Assembly: GCA_009782495.1 (NCBI GenBank)
Contig: WRIX01000004.1
Location: 18,033-51,268 of the forward strand
Source: Treponema sp.
GTDB taxonomy: Bacteria > Spirochaetota > Spirochaetia > Treponematales > Breznakiellaceae
Direction: 5' to 3'
DNA: 33,236 nucleotides
The notes below the pieces were generated by a model. The model made no database searches, was not told the DNA's origin, and was given only the letters and a program-made list of their open reading frames with translations. Shown in pieces: positions 19,688 through 27,865 of the stretch; position 1 is the stretch's first letter, and the number at the start of each line of letters is the position of its first letter. Made by a program: the position numbers and the translations under genes.

Positions 19688-20236
19688 ATGATTACATTAT
19701 TTACAGAAAGACTGCTGATAAGGGATTATGTAATTGATGATTTAAATAATCATCATAAATTATTATCCGATGCTGCTGTAATGTATTATTTACCGGATAT
19801 AAAAACAGAAACTATTGAGCAATCAAAAGAAAATTTGTTAAAAGTTATTAATGATCAGGGATCGAATGAAAGGAAATTGTATCATTTTGTAATTGAAAGC
19901 AAAAATACAAATGAATTTATCGGCGGTATTGGTTATACGGTATTGGATAATACACCTTATGGGAAATTGGTGCATGTGGGATATTTTATTTTAAAACATT
20001 ATTGGAATAAAGGATATACAACAGAAGCATTAAAAAGGATAATAGAATTTGCATTTAATGAAAACAATGTATACAGAATACATACAGGGTGTTTAAAGGA
20101 CAATGTATATTCAGAAAAGATAATGCAAAAATGCGGTTTTATAAAAGAAGCGGAATTTATTGAATATGCATTTCATGATGGAAAATTAAAAGACAGAGTA
20201 GAATACAGAATGTTAAAAAATGACCTTATAAAGTAA
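19688..20236 (+). CDS. GNAT N-acetyltransferase, RimJ/RimL-like
   Basis: MITLFTERLLIRDYVIDD...GGIGYTVLD...GYFILKHYWNKGYTTEALKRIIEFAFNENNVYRIHTGCLKDNVYSEKIMQKCGF. Confidence 0.9.
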   Translation: MITLFTERLLIRDYVIDDLNNHHKLLSDAAVMYYLPDIKTETIEQSKENLLKVINDQGSNERKLYHFVIESKNTNEFIGGIGYTVLDNTPYGKLVHVGYFILKHYWNKGYTTEALKRIIEFAFNENNVYRIHTGCLKDNVYSEKIMQKCGFIKEAEFIEYAFHDGKLKDRVEYRMLKNDLIK

Positions 20237-20999
20237 CGCAAGGTACAATAACAAGCTTTGGGCAGCGTTTTTTGATTTCGCGGGCTTGTTTTTTGGGAAT
20301 TCCATCATCGGTAATAATAATGTCAAACTCTTCGGTTGCAGCATGGCGGGCAAAAAAACGCTTGCCAACTTTTGAAGAGTCAGCAAGGAGCACCGTTGTT
20401 TCTCCCGCTTCCAGCAAGGCCCGCTTAACTATGGCGTCACGGGAGGAAGGGACTGTTGCTCCGTAGTCCGGGTCCAGTCCCTGGGTGCTGATAAAGACAA
20501 AGTCTGCATTAAAATTCCGGTAAAAGTCTGCGGTCATGGTACTGACCACTCCTGCGGAAAGCTCATCGTATTCTCCGGGGGCCAGGATAAGCTTTATTTT
20601 CCTGTTCCCGTGAAGATAGCCAACGGCAGACCATGCTCCGGTAACAATTGTTATGTTGTTGTTTTTAATGCATTTAAAGATTTCGGCAGTACTGGTTCCG
20701 CAGTCAACGATGATCGTATTGCCGTCTTTAATAAGCGCTGCCGCCGCTTCTGCAATATTATGTTTTGCTGCAGCCATGATGCCCTGCTTAAGGGCAAAGC
20801 CCGGCTCAACGCCGGCTCCCCGGTTAAGGTAAGCGCCGCCGTAGTTAGTCGTAACCAGCCCCTGGCTTTCAAACAACTGAAGGTCGCGTCTAATGGTCAT
20901 TGTGGAAACATTAAAACGCTCTGCCAGATTGTTTACTTCAACAGAGCTTAATTCTTCGAGCAGCTGGTAAATCTCCATTCTTCGCTGGGCTGCGTTCAC
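20226..20999 (-). CDS. DeoR-family transcriptional regulator
   Basis: RRMEIYQLLEELSSVEVNNLAERFNVSTMTIRRDLQLFESQGLVTTNYGGA; IVDCGTSTAEI; LLADSSKVGKR. The track start (21239) overlaps the activase; GTG at 20999 is more plausible. Confidence 0.9.
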   Translation of the reverse strand: MNAAQRRMEIYQLLEELSSVEVNNLAERFNVSTMTIRRDLQLFESQGLVTTNYGGAYLNRGAGVEPGFALKQGIMAAAKHNIAEAAAALIKDGNTIIVDCGTSTAEIFKCIKNNNITIVTGAWSAVGYLHGNRKIKLILAPGEYDELSAGVVSTMTADFYRNFNADFVFISTQGLDPDYGATVPSSRDAIVKRALLEAGETTVLLADSSKVGKRFFARHAATEEFDIIITDDGIPKKQAREIKKRCPKLVIVPCVTL

Positions 21000-21000
21000 A

Positions 21001-21795
21001 TTACCCTCCAACTGTAACAGTAAAGCCCCTGCGTTCGGCTTCGGCAACTGCTTCTCCGGTAATTTCTTTCGGGCAGTCTTTTGCCCCTTCCATAGGATCG
21101 GGTATGCCAAGAGCCTTGTATTTCCCTGCGCCCAGTCTGTGCATGGGAAGTATATCGACTTGGCAGATCGCTTTTCCAAGGGACTGTACAAAATCAAGTC
21201 TGTTTTTAAAATCATCTCCGTCATTATAGGCCGGAACAAGTATCAGCCGTATACAAATGCTTTTATTCATGCTGGCCAGGCGTTCAGCATTTTTCAGGAT
21301 AAGCGAGTTGGAAACACCGGTACACCGGCGGTGTATTTCTTCATCAAAAGCTTTTATATCGTACAAAATCAAATCGGCGTTTTCAGCGGCTGTTTGAAGC
21401 ATTTCCCACGGTACATTTCCTGCGGTATCCAGGGCAATGCGGATGTTTTCCTTTTTCAGAAGAGCTGCCGTTTCCGCAGTAAATTCACTTTGCAGAGCCG
21501 GTTCGCCTCCGGAAAACGTGACACCTCCGCCGGATTGATCGTAAAACACTTTGTCCCGAACAAGCTTTTGTACCAACTCTTGTGGGGTAATTGTCTGCCC
21601 GATTGTTTCGGTTGTGTCCTTGTAATAAAGGGTTTGTTCTTTACTTTCGATAAGTTCGGGGTTTGCGCACCACAGGCAGCGCAGGTTGCATCCGGCACAA
21701 AAAACAGTGGAGCGTATTCCCGGACCGTCCTTTGTCGAGTACCCCTGTATTTTGGAGATAAACCCTGCATGGTTGTTTTGACCAGGTGATTCCAT
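21001..21795 (-). CDS. Glycyl-radical-enzyme activating enzyme (radical SAM)
   Basis: GYSTKDGPGIRSTVFCAGCNLRCLWCANPE (CX3CX2C), VFYDQSGGGVTFSGGEP, DTAGN, LYDIKAFD. ATG at 21795, directly after the GRE stop codon. Confidence 0.92.
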   Translation of the reverse strand: MESPGQNNHAGFISKIQGYSTKDGPGIRSTVFCAGCNLRCLWCANPELIESKEQTLYYKDTTETIGQTITPQELVQKLVRDKVFYDQSGGGVTFSGGEPALQSEFTAETAALLKKENIRIALDTAGNVPWEMLQTAAENADLILYDIKAFDEEIHRRCTGVSNSLILKNAERLASMNKSICIRLILVPAYNDGDDFKNRLDFVQSLGKAICQVDILPMHRLGAGKYKALGIPDPMEGAKDCPKEITGEAVAEAERRGFTVTVGG

Positions 21796-21796
21796 T

Positions 21797-24208
21797 TCAG
21801 TTCCAGTTGAGTTCTGTCCGTTCAATGATTGCATCCTGGGCTTCGGGCATAAGAGTGGAAAAGAGTGCGCAATAACCCGCAACCCGGACCATAAGGTCAG
21901 GATACAATGCGGGATTTTCTTTTGCAGCGCGGAGCATTGCAGAATCCGCAATGTTAAACTGATTGTGAAAAATGTTTTTGTGTCTTCCTGCTTCGATAAA
22001 GCAGGCGAATTTTTCCAGGTTTTCTTCCCCTTCCAGAGCGCCCGGAGAGAACCGCATATTAAGAAGCTGTCCTCCCGCGATACGATCGTTTGGTAATTTG
22101 GAGATTGAATTAATTACCGCAGTCGGTCCTTCTTTGTCCGCACCCAGGCAGGGTGAAGCCCCTTCGTTAAGAGGCTTCCCGGCGAGCCGCCCGTCGGGTG
22201 TTGCGCCGACATCAAAGCCATTGGGAACATAGCTTGTGATATTGGAAGTAGACATCGTGTATCCGCATCCAACAGGGCCGCATCCTGCCCTGTCGGTTTT
22301 GTAATCAGGCAGCAATTCCAGATAGGAATTGTATACATCGGCGACAATCAGATCCGCATAATCGTTATCGTTGCCGAACTTCGGAGCATTGCGGCAAAGA
22401 GAACGGATTTTTTGTCCTTGAGGTCCTTCAAAGTTATCGTTGAGCGCTTGTTTAAGTTCTGCCATAGATAGCACTCTGTCTTCAAAAACAAGTTTTTTTA
22501 CCGCAGCAAGACTGTCACCGACCACTGAAGGGCCTATGTTGGACTGGCTTACATAGTCGTAACGTGCGCCGCCGTTTTTCAGTGTCTTTCCCCGTTCCAG
22601 GGCACAATCAACAGTTGCGGAAGCAAAAGGATCGGCATCGTGGTACTTAAGTGATTGATCGCAAATCAAGTCGCAATCAACGGCATGCTTAAAATAAAAT
22701 GCCAGTGCTTTTTTCCAGGCTGCCCATAATTCGTCATAATTCTGAAATTCCTTTTTTCCAAAATCAATAAGCTGTATTCCGCTTGCGGGGTCTTTTCCGT
22801 TGTTCAGCACTATCTCAAATACTTTGCCAAAGTTGATATATGTCATTCCGGTAGCCCGGTGTCCCCATTTGCCCGGTATGGCAGTTTCTACGCATCCCAT
22901 TGACGCATAGTCTCTGGCAGTTGCAAGATCCATGTCCAGCGTCATCATTGCCTTAACTACTACTTCGTCACAAAAAACAGAAGGCATACCAAAACCTTTC
23001 CTGATAAGCTTTGCGGAATCGAGGATCAGGCTATGAGGTGTCTTTTCCCAAAAACGTACACTAAGGTTCGGTTCGGGCAGACGTGAAAGACTCATTGCTT
23101 CCAGGCACAGGTAGGAGAGATCGTTGGTTCCGTCAGTTCCGTCGCTTTTAACGCCGCCGACCATAAGGTTGGAATAAAGTGGATATCCGCTCGAATACTG
23201 AGTATGATCCCAGGGACGAAGTTTATTAAGCGAATTGGTCATAATAAAAAAATGGGTAATGATTTCCAGCGCTTTTTCTTTGGATATAATTCCTTCGTCC
23301 AGGTCTTTTTTGTAATAAGGATAAATATACTGATCAAAGCGGCCGAACGAAAAAGAATGGCCGTTGCTTTCAATCATCATTAAGAGGTGAGTCATATAGA
23401 CGGTTTGTACCGCTTCGTGGAAATTACGTGCGCCTTCTTCCATAAAAGTTGTAAACATTACAGAAAGGTTTTGCAGTTCCGCTTTTCGTTTAGGGTCGTT
23501 TTCTTTTTCAGCGTCTGTTGCTGCCGCTTTTCCAAGACGTTTTATGTAATGGAGCGCACCTTCCATTGAAATAATTACGGCCTTGTAAAAATTTTTCTGT
23601 TCTGCGCTTAACCCATCCTGAGAAAGTTTTTTATTAGCAATTTCCGCAAGACCTCTGTAGCCTTCTTTTAGTACCAGACTGTGTTCTGGAATAATATGGC
23701 CGTCACCGGACATGGAAATACCGCCGCGGTGGAGTACTCCCTGTTTTTCCGCCTGGCGGTTTATGTCAGGCAGTTTGGACAGGACGTTATCTTTGTGCGT
23801 TTTCCCTTTCCAGTAACTTTCCAAAGCACGAAGCCGGCTTTTTGTATCGCCGGTTATCGTAAAATAATCACCGGAACGTCCTTCAAATTCATCCAGTTCT
23901 TTTATTACCCAATCAAACGAATATTCGGGAAAAACCGGTGCGGCAAAATTACATCGTGCCTGATTTCCCGCAATAAGGGTGTTTTCTTCTATGTATACAG
24001 TCATATTGGCAAGTATTTCGGCTAAAGCCCGGGCTCTGCGTATTACTATTGGTTCGCCTTCTGTCTTTTGGTAGCTGGCAGTGATAATTTCCGCCCGTTC
24101 CGGACAAATGCCGGGTTTTCTTGCGTTCATGTGCTGCTGCAAACGCTTGATCCTTTCAAAATCGCAATCGTTGTTTTGGGGAATAAAACTTAAAAGTTCG
24201 TCAATCAT
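21797..24208 (-). CDS. Glycyl radical enzyme, PFL2/dehydratase-like (GCVE active site), substrate unknown
   Basis: Active site YASMGCVETAIPGKWGHRATGM; SNGHSFSFGRFDQYIYPYY; C-terminal glycyl motif VRVAGYCALFSTL. Confidence 0.93.
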   Translation of the reverse strand: MIDELLSFIPQNNDCDFERIKRLQQHMNARKPGICPERAEIITASYQKTEGEPIVIRRARALAEILANMTVYIEENTLIAGNQARCNFAAPVFPEYSFDWVIKELDEFEGRSGDYFTITGDTKSRLRALESYWKGKTHKDNVLSKLPDINRQAEKQGVLHRGGISMSGDGHIIPEHSLVLKEGYRGLAEIANKKLSQDGLSAEQKNFYKAVIISMEGALHYIKRLGKAAATDAEKENDPKRKAELQNLSVMFTTFMEEGARNFHEAVQTVYMTHLLMMIESNGHSFSFGRFDQYIYPYYKKDLDEGIISKEKALEIITHFFIMTNSLNKLRPWDHTQYSSGYPLYSNLMVGGVKSDGTDGTNDLSYLCLEAMSLSRLPEPNLSVRFWEKTPHSLILDSAKLIRKGFGMPSVFCDEVVVKAMMTLDMDLATARDYASMGCVETAIPGKWGHRATGMTYINFGKVFEIVLNNGKDPASGIQLIDFGKKEFQNYDELWAAWKKALAFYFKHAVDCDLICDQSLKYHDADPFASATVDCALERGKTLKNGGARYDYVSQSNIGPSVVGDSLAAVKKLVFEDRVLSMAELKQALNDNFEGPQGQKIRSLCRNAPKFGNDNDYADLIVADVYNSYLELLPDYKTDRAGCGPVGCGYTMSTSNITSYVPNGFDVGATPDGRLAGKPLNEGASPCLGADKEGPTAVINSISKLPNDRIAGGQLLNMRFSPGALEGEENLEKFACFIEAGRHKNIFHNQFNIADSAMLRAAKENPALYPDLMVRVAGYCALFSTLMPEAQDAIIERTELNWN

Positions 24209-24217
24209 GTTAATTGT

Positions 24218-24246
24218 ATTATATCACATTTAACAAAAAGAAGCAA
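24218..24246 (-). promoter_or_regulatory. Promoter of the GRE operon, with overlapping inverted repeat
   Basis: Minus strand TTGCTT (24246-24241), 17-nt spacer, TATAAT (24223-24218); CACATTT (24225-24231)/AAATGTG (24251-24257) inverted repeat overlaps it. Confidence 0.5.
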
Positions 24247-24350
24247 TTATAAATGTGTTTTTTTGTTGTTTTTGGCGAGCAGGAATGATTGATAGTAGTT
24301 ATTATATGCTCTTATGGGGTAATCTTATCGCATAATGGGTTGCTGACGTA

Positions 24351-24869
24351 TTGGATGGGGTGAGTAATTTTAAAAATTTGCGGGTATTTTTACGTGCTAA
24401 ATTAATGTCACTCTCGGCGGGCGAGTTGTTGATTTCATTTTTATGGGGATCGGGATTATCTTCGTTGTTCGGGCCGATTGGCTGGTTAGCAGGTTTTTTT
24501 ACGCCGGCTTTTAATACAATTGTCGGCCTTGGTATAATTACATTATTTAAAGGCAAAGTTTCGACTGATGGTATTACAACCAATGTAATAATAAAATGGA
24601 AAAAAATGCGGGGCAGAGCGGCTTGTCTTGGAAGTGTTGTGCTGGGAGATGAGGATCTTCACGGTATGCATCTTCCGCATGAACAAGGTCACTTTGTACA
24701 ATCGCTGCTGCTTGGGCCGCTGTATTGGTTTGTTATAGCGATTCCGAGTTTTACAAGGGCGACCCTGATAACAGCAGGTGTCCTGAAACTTCCTGCCGGT
24801 ATGAATTACCATGATTATTACCACAGTTTTTATACGGAAAAATGGGCGGATTCGTGGATGCTGAAATGA
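24351..24869 (+). CDS. Small membrane protein with HExxH (HEQGH) motif, uncharacterised
   Basis: Hydrophobic segments around residues 20-65; LPHEQGHFVQSLLLGPLYWFVIAIPS; YYHSFYTEKWAD near the C-terminus. Confidence 0.65.
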   Translation: MDGVSNFKNLRVFLRAKLMSLSAGELLISFLWGSGLSSLFGPIGWLAGFFTPAFNTIVGLGIITLFKGKVSTDGITTNVIIKWKKMRGRAACLGSVVLGDEDLHGMHLPHEQGHFVQSLLLGPLYWFVIAIPSFTRATLITAGVLKLPAGMNYHDYYHSFYTEKWADSWMLK

Positions 24870-24929
24870 GGCTCCCCGCGGCAAGCCGCGAGGTATCTGT
24901 AAACGATACATAATCTGCCAGGGAGCCTC
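24868..24929. repeat. Multi-branched inverted-repeat element (predicted three-way-junction-like fold)
   Basis: Outer stem GAGGCTCCC (24868-24876)/GGGAGCCTC (24921-24929) encloses CGCGGC-AA-GCCGCG (24877-24890) and GTATC-tgtaaac-GATAC (24893-24909). Confidence 0.75.
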
Positions 24930-24953
24930 GTTCGATAGGAAATTTATTATACC

Positions 24954-25017
24954 GTCTGGTTTAATACCATACACGCTCATACTTTAGTCCTTTCAGTTGC
25001 GGGGTATTAAACCAGAC
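24954..25017. repeat. Perfect 15-bp inverted repeat with 34-nt loop upstream of the GH20 gene
   Basis: GTCTGGTTTAATACC (24954-24968) and GGTATTAAACCAGAC (25003-25017) are exact reverse complements. Confidence 0.85.
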
Positions 25018-25064
25018 TTTCGAATGATCATACTTTTTTGTAATATTGGTATTATAATAATCCC

Positions 25065-26660
25065 ATGAAAGAAACAACGTTATCAATTATCCCGCTGCCG
25101 GTTTCCTGCCAATTTACGGATGGTTTTTTTCTATCCCGGGGTCTGCCAACAATCAAGGGAGACGGAATGTTCCGTAACGAAATTGATACGGTTAATGGGC
25201 AGTTGCGTGAGGATCTGGAAAGAATGGGTCTTGCGTATATACAAGACAGGGAAGGCAAGGCTGTTATTTGTCAGATGGAAAACAACCCGCCAGCTTCGCC
25301 GGCGCCTTCTGTAATGCCCGCTTTACTTCTTAATAACGAAGGGTACAGAATTACTATTACAAAAGAGAACATTACCATTAACGCTGCCTCGGGCAAGGGC
25401 ATGTACCACGGACTGCAAAGCTTTCGTCAGCTTGTGTTGTCAGAGTACAAGGGCTTTCAGGAAGAAGGCCGTTTTAATGAATCAAATTTTTCGTTATCCT
25501 GCGGAGAAATCATCGACTATCCCCGCTTTCCCTGGCGCGGTTTTATGCTGGACTGTTCCCGGTATTTTTATTCAATTACTTTTATAAAACATATTATTGA
25601 TGTACTTTCGCTGCATCATATTAATCGCTTTCATTGGCATTTGAGTGACGATCAGGGCTGGCGTCTTCCCGTGCCGGAATATCCGCTGCTTACCGAAACC
25701 GGTTCCCTCAGGAAAGATCACAGGATGCCGTGGATTCCTTTTACCGGCGGTTTTTACAGCGAAGAAGCAATCCGCAATCTGGTTGAGTATGCAGCCAAAC
25801 GGCATATTGATGTAGTTCCCGAGATTGATTTGCCGGGCCATGCAAGCGCGATCCTGGCTGCTTATCCTGACCTGGGTTGTACCGGCGGGCCGTATCATGT
25901 CGAAGATCGTTTTGGTATTTTTGAAGATGTACTGTGCGCCGGCAATAATCGCATTTTTGATTTGATTGCCAAAGTTTTTGATTCCCTTGTCTGGCTTTTT
26001 CCGTCGTCCTATGTACATATAGGCGGGGACGAAGTGCTTTTTAACCGCTGGAAAGCCTGTCCCAAATGTCAAAAAAGGCTTTCTGAGCTTGGCCTTAAAA
26101 AACCCAAAGAGCTGCAAAGCTGGATTACCCAGCGGCTTGTAACAATGCTTGCAGAGCGGGGTAAAACTGCGATTGGCTGGGACGAAGTACTGGAAGACTC
26201 GCAGCAGTTCCGCCTTCCAAAAGAAACTGTGGTTATGTCCTGGCGGGGAAGCAAGGGAGGAATAGCGGCAAGCAAACGCGGCCATCCTGTGATCATGGTT
26301 CCCAATACAGAAGGGTGTTATTTGGATTATAAACACATTGACGATCCCGAAGAGCCCGGGCAAACGTTTAACATCATATCCACAGTTTACAAGAGTTACT
26401 GCATGAATCCCGTTGCACCGCAAATGACAGAAGAAGAGTCTTCGCAAATTCTTGGAGGGCAGTGCAATCTGTGGTCGGAGCTTATCTATGCGGGAAAAAT
26501 TGCCGAGTACATGATCTTTCCCCGGCTCTGCGCCGTTGCGGAGGCTGTCTGGACTCCTCCCGAAAATAAAAACTTTGATGATTTTTCCCGCCGTCTGATT
26601 ACACATCAAAAACGGCTGGATCTGCTCGGTCTGCTGCAGTACCGCGGGCCATTAAGATAA
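25065..26660 (+). CDS. Beta-N-acetylhexosaminidase, GH20, apparently cytoplasmic
   Basis: DYPRFPWRGFMLDCSRYF, INRFHWHLSDDQGWRLPVPEYP, VPEIDLPGHASAILAAYP, VHIGGDEV catalytic Asp-Glu, WDEVLE; no obvious signal peptide. Confidence 0.95.
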   Translation: MKETTLSIIPLPVSCQFTDGFFLSRGLPTIKGDGMFRNEIDTVNGQLREDLERMGLAYIQDREGKAVICQMENNPPASPAPSVMPALLLNNEGYRITITKENITINAASGKGMYHGLQSFRQLVLSEYKGFQEEGRFNESNFSLSCGEIIDYPRFPWRGFMLDCSRYFYSITFIKHIIDVLSLHHINRFHWHLSDDQGWRLPVPEYPLLTETGSLRKDHRMPWIPFTGGFYSEEAIRNLVEYAAKRHIDVVPEIDLPGHASAILAAYPDLGCTGGPYHVEDRFGIFEDVLCAGNNRIFDLIAKVFDSLVWLFPSSYVHIGGDEVLFNRWKACPKCQKRLSELGLKKPKELQSWITQRLVTMLAERGKTAIGWDEVLEDSQQFRLPKETVVMSWRGSKGGIAASKRGHPVIMVPNTEGCYLDYKHIDDPEEPGQTFNIISTVYKSYCMNPVAPQMTEEESSQILGGQCNLWSELIYAGKIAEYMIFPRLCAVAEAVWTPPENKNFDDFSRRLITHQKRLDLLGLLQYRGPLR

Positions 26661-26681
26661 GCTTTTTTCTTATGATGTAAT

Positions 26682-27863
26682 TCAGGAAATTACATTTTTG
26701 ATTGCTTCTGCCGCACTTGTAATATTTTCTTCCGGAGTGTCCAGAAGATTCCATGACAGAGCAAACCCCCGGATTCCGGTGTCTGCAAATACCTTTATTG
26801 TTTCTTCTATATAGTCGGGGTGAGCATCGGCAAGGTTTTTCTTTCTGTTGATCTCTATGCCTGCATGGACAGGGCAGGCCGAAGAAGCGCTTAAGTTCTG
26901 TAATTCATTAACGGAAAAAACCAAATCAAAGGGTTTTCTGGCCGGGTTAATATTCATCAGATCATAATAGTTCTTTCTGTTGATTGTATTTGCGCTAGTC
27001 TCCCGCAGCAAGGCTTCCAATTCAAACGGGATCCCGGCAGGAGCGCTGGTAGCACGGTACATCATTGGCTTAATAAAATCACACAGACCGGAAAGAGAAA
27101 CCAAATCCTGGCCGACAAAAGGAGATAAAAACGGTGCAAACACATCAAAACCAACACCGAGACCTTTTTCCTTAAAAAACCGGCATATCCTGGAAAGACT
27201 CCTGTAAATAATACCGGCCTTTAACCTGAAAAAATCGGAAATGATTGAATCTTCAAATGTATAATTTCCGTTTCCCGAATAACCGGTTATTCCAAGCGGC
27301 GGGGAGGTTTGAAAGGAAATAGCTTCTTTTAATTGATCTACGTTAAAGTTTTCTTTTTCATAGTATTCCAGGCAGTAAGGACAGAAGCAGGCGAAAACAT
27401 TCCGAAACCCGTATCCAAATCCCTGCCCGTTGGCAAATGAAGAATAACGGATCCTGTCAAGAAATATACCGGTAAAAGGAATGGAACTGTACTGTTGTTT
27501 GAATTTATCAAGAATTTTTTCTGTGTTTTGCTCATTGTTGGGGCAACAAAAGATAAAATCTTCATCCCAATGTTCTCCGCGGCTGCGGGTATGTTCGCCT
27601 TTGTAATCTATTAATGGCCCCAATTTCATCAGAGCGCTGTTTTCCGAAAACACGGGAAACCATAGATAGAAATCAATGTTTCTCTTTACCAGATACGAAG
27701 CGGTTTTCTCATAAAGATACGGATCCGGCGACCAGCCCATGATCACTTTATTTACAGCCAGCCGGGACAGGGCAAATTCCAGTTTTTTTTCTATCTGTTT
27801 CCAGGAAGCCGTTTCTTCCAAAAAACTGCCGGAGAAAATTTGCACGGTAATTTCATAATTCAT
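26682..27863 (-). CDS. Uncharacterised putative TIM-barrel glycoside-hydrolase-like protein
   Basis: MNYEITVQIFSG...GWSPDPYLYEKTASYL...FTGIFLDRIRYSSF...CFCPYCLEYYEKENF...FIKPMMYRATSAPAGIPFE...GFALSWNLLDTPEENI. Start taken at the ATG 3 nt after the chbP stop; the track start lies inside chbP. Confidence 0.6.
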   Translation of the reverse strand: MNYEITVQIFSGSFLEETASWKQIEKKLEFALSRLAVNKVIMGWSPDPYLYEKTASYLVKRNIDFYLWFPVFSENSALMKLGPLIDYKGEHTRSRGEHWDEDFIFCCPNNEQNTEKILDKFKQQYSSIPFTGIFLDRIRYSSFANGQGFGYGFRNVFACFCPYCLEYYEKENFNVDQLKEAISFQTSPPLGITGYSGNGNYTFEDSIISDFFRLKAGIIYRSLSRICRFFKEKGLGVGFDVFAPFLSPFVGQDLVSLSGLCDFIKPMMYRATSAPAGIPFELEALLRETSANTINRKNYYDLMNINPARKPFDLVFSVNELQNLSASSACPVHAGIEINRKKNLADAHPDYIEETIKVFADTGIRGFALSWNLLDTPEENITSAAEAIKNVIS

Positions 27864-27865
27864 GT

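Noticed and set aside
21001-21239. N-terminal extension of the DeoR ORF
   Set aside because: Lies entirely inside the activase gene; the DeoR HTH begins after the GTG at 20999.
21139-21789. 216-aa plus-strand ORF
   Set aside because: Antisense to the radical SAM activase.
21797-24208. Annotation as pyruvate formate-lyase
   Set aside because: The active site has GCVE rather than the adjacent Cys-Cys of PFL, so formate C-acetyltransferase activity is not supported.
25572-26609. 345-aa minus-strand ORF
   Set aside because: Fully antisense to the well-supported GH20 gene; the translation has no recognisable domain.
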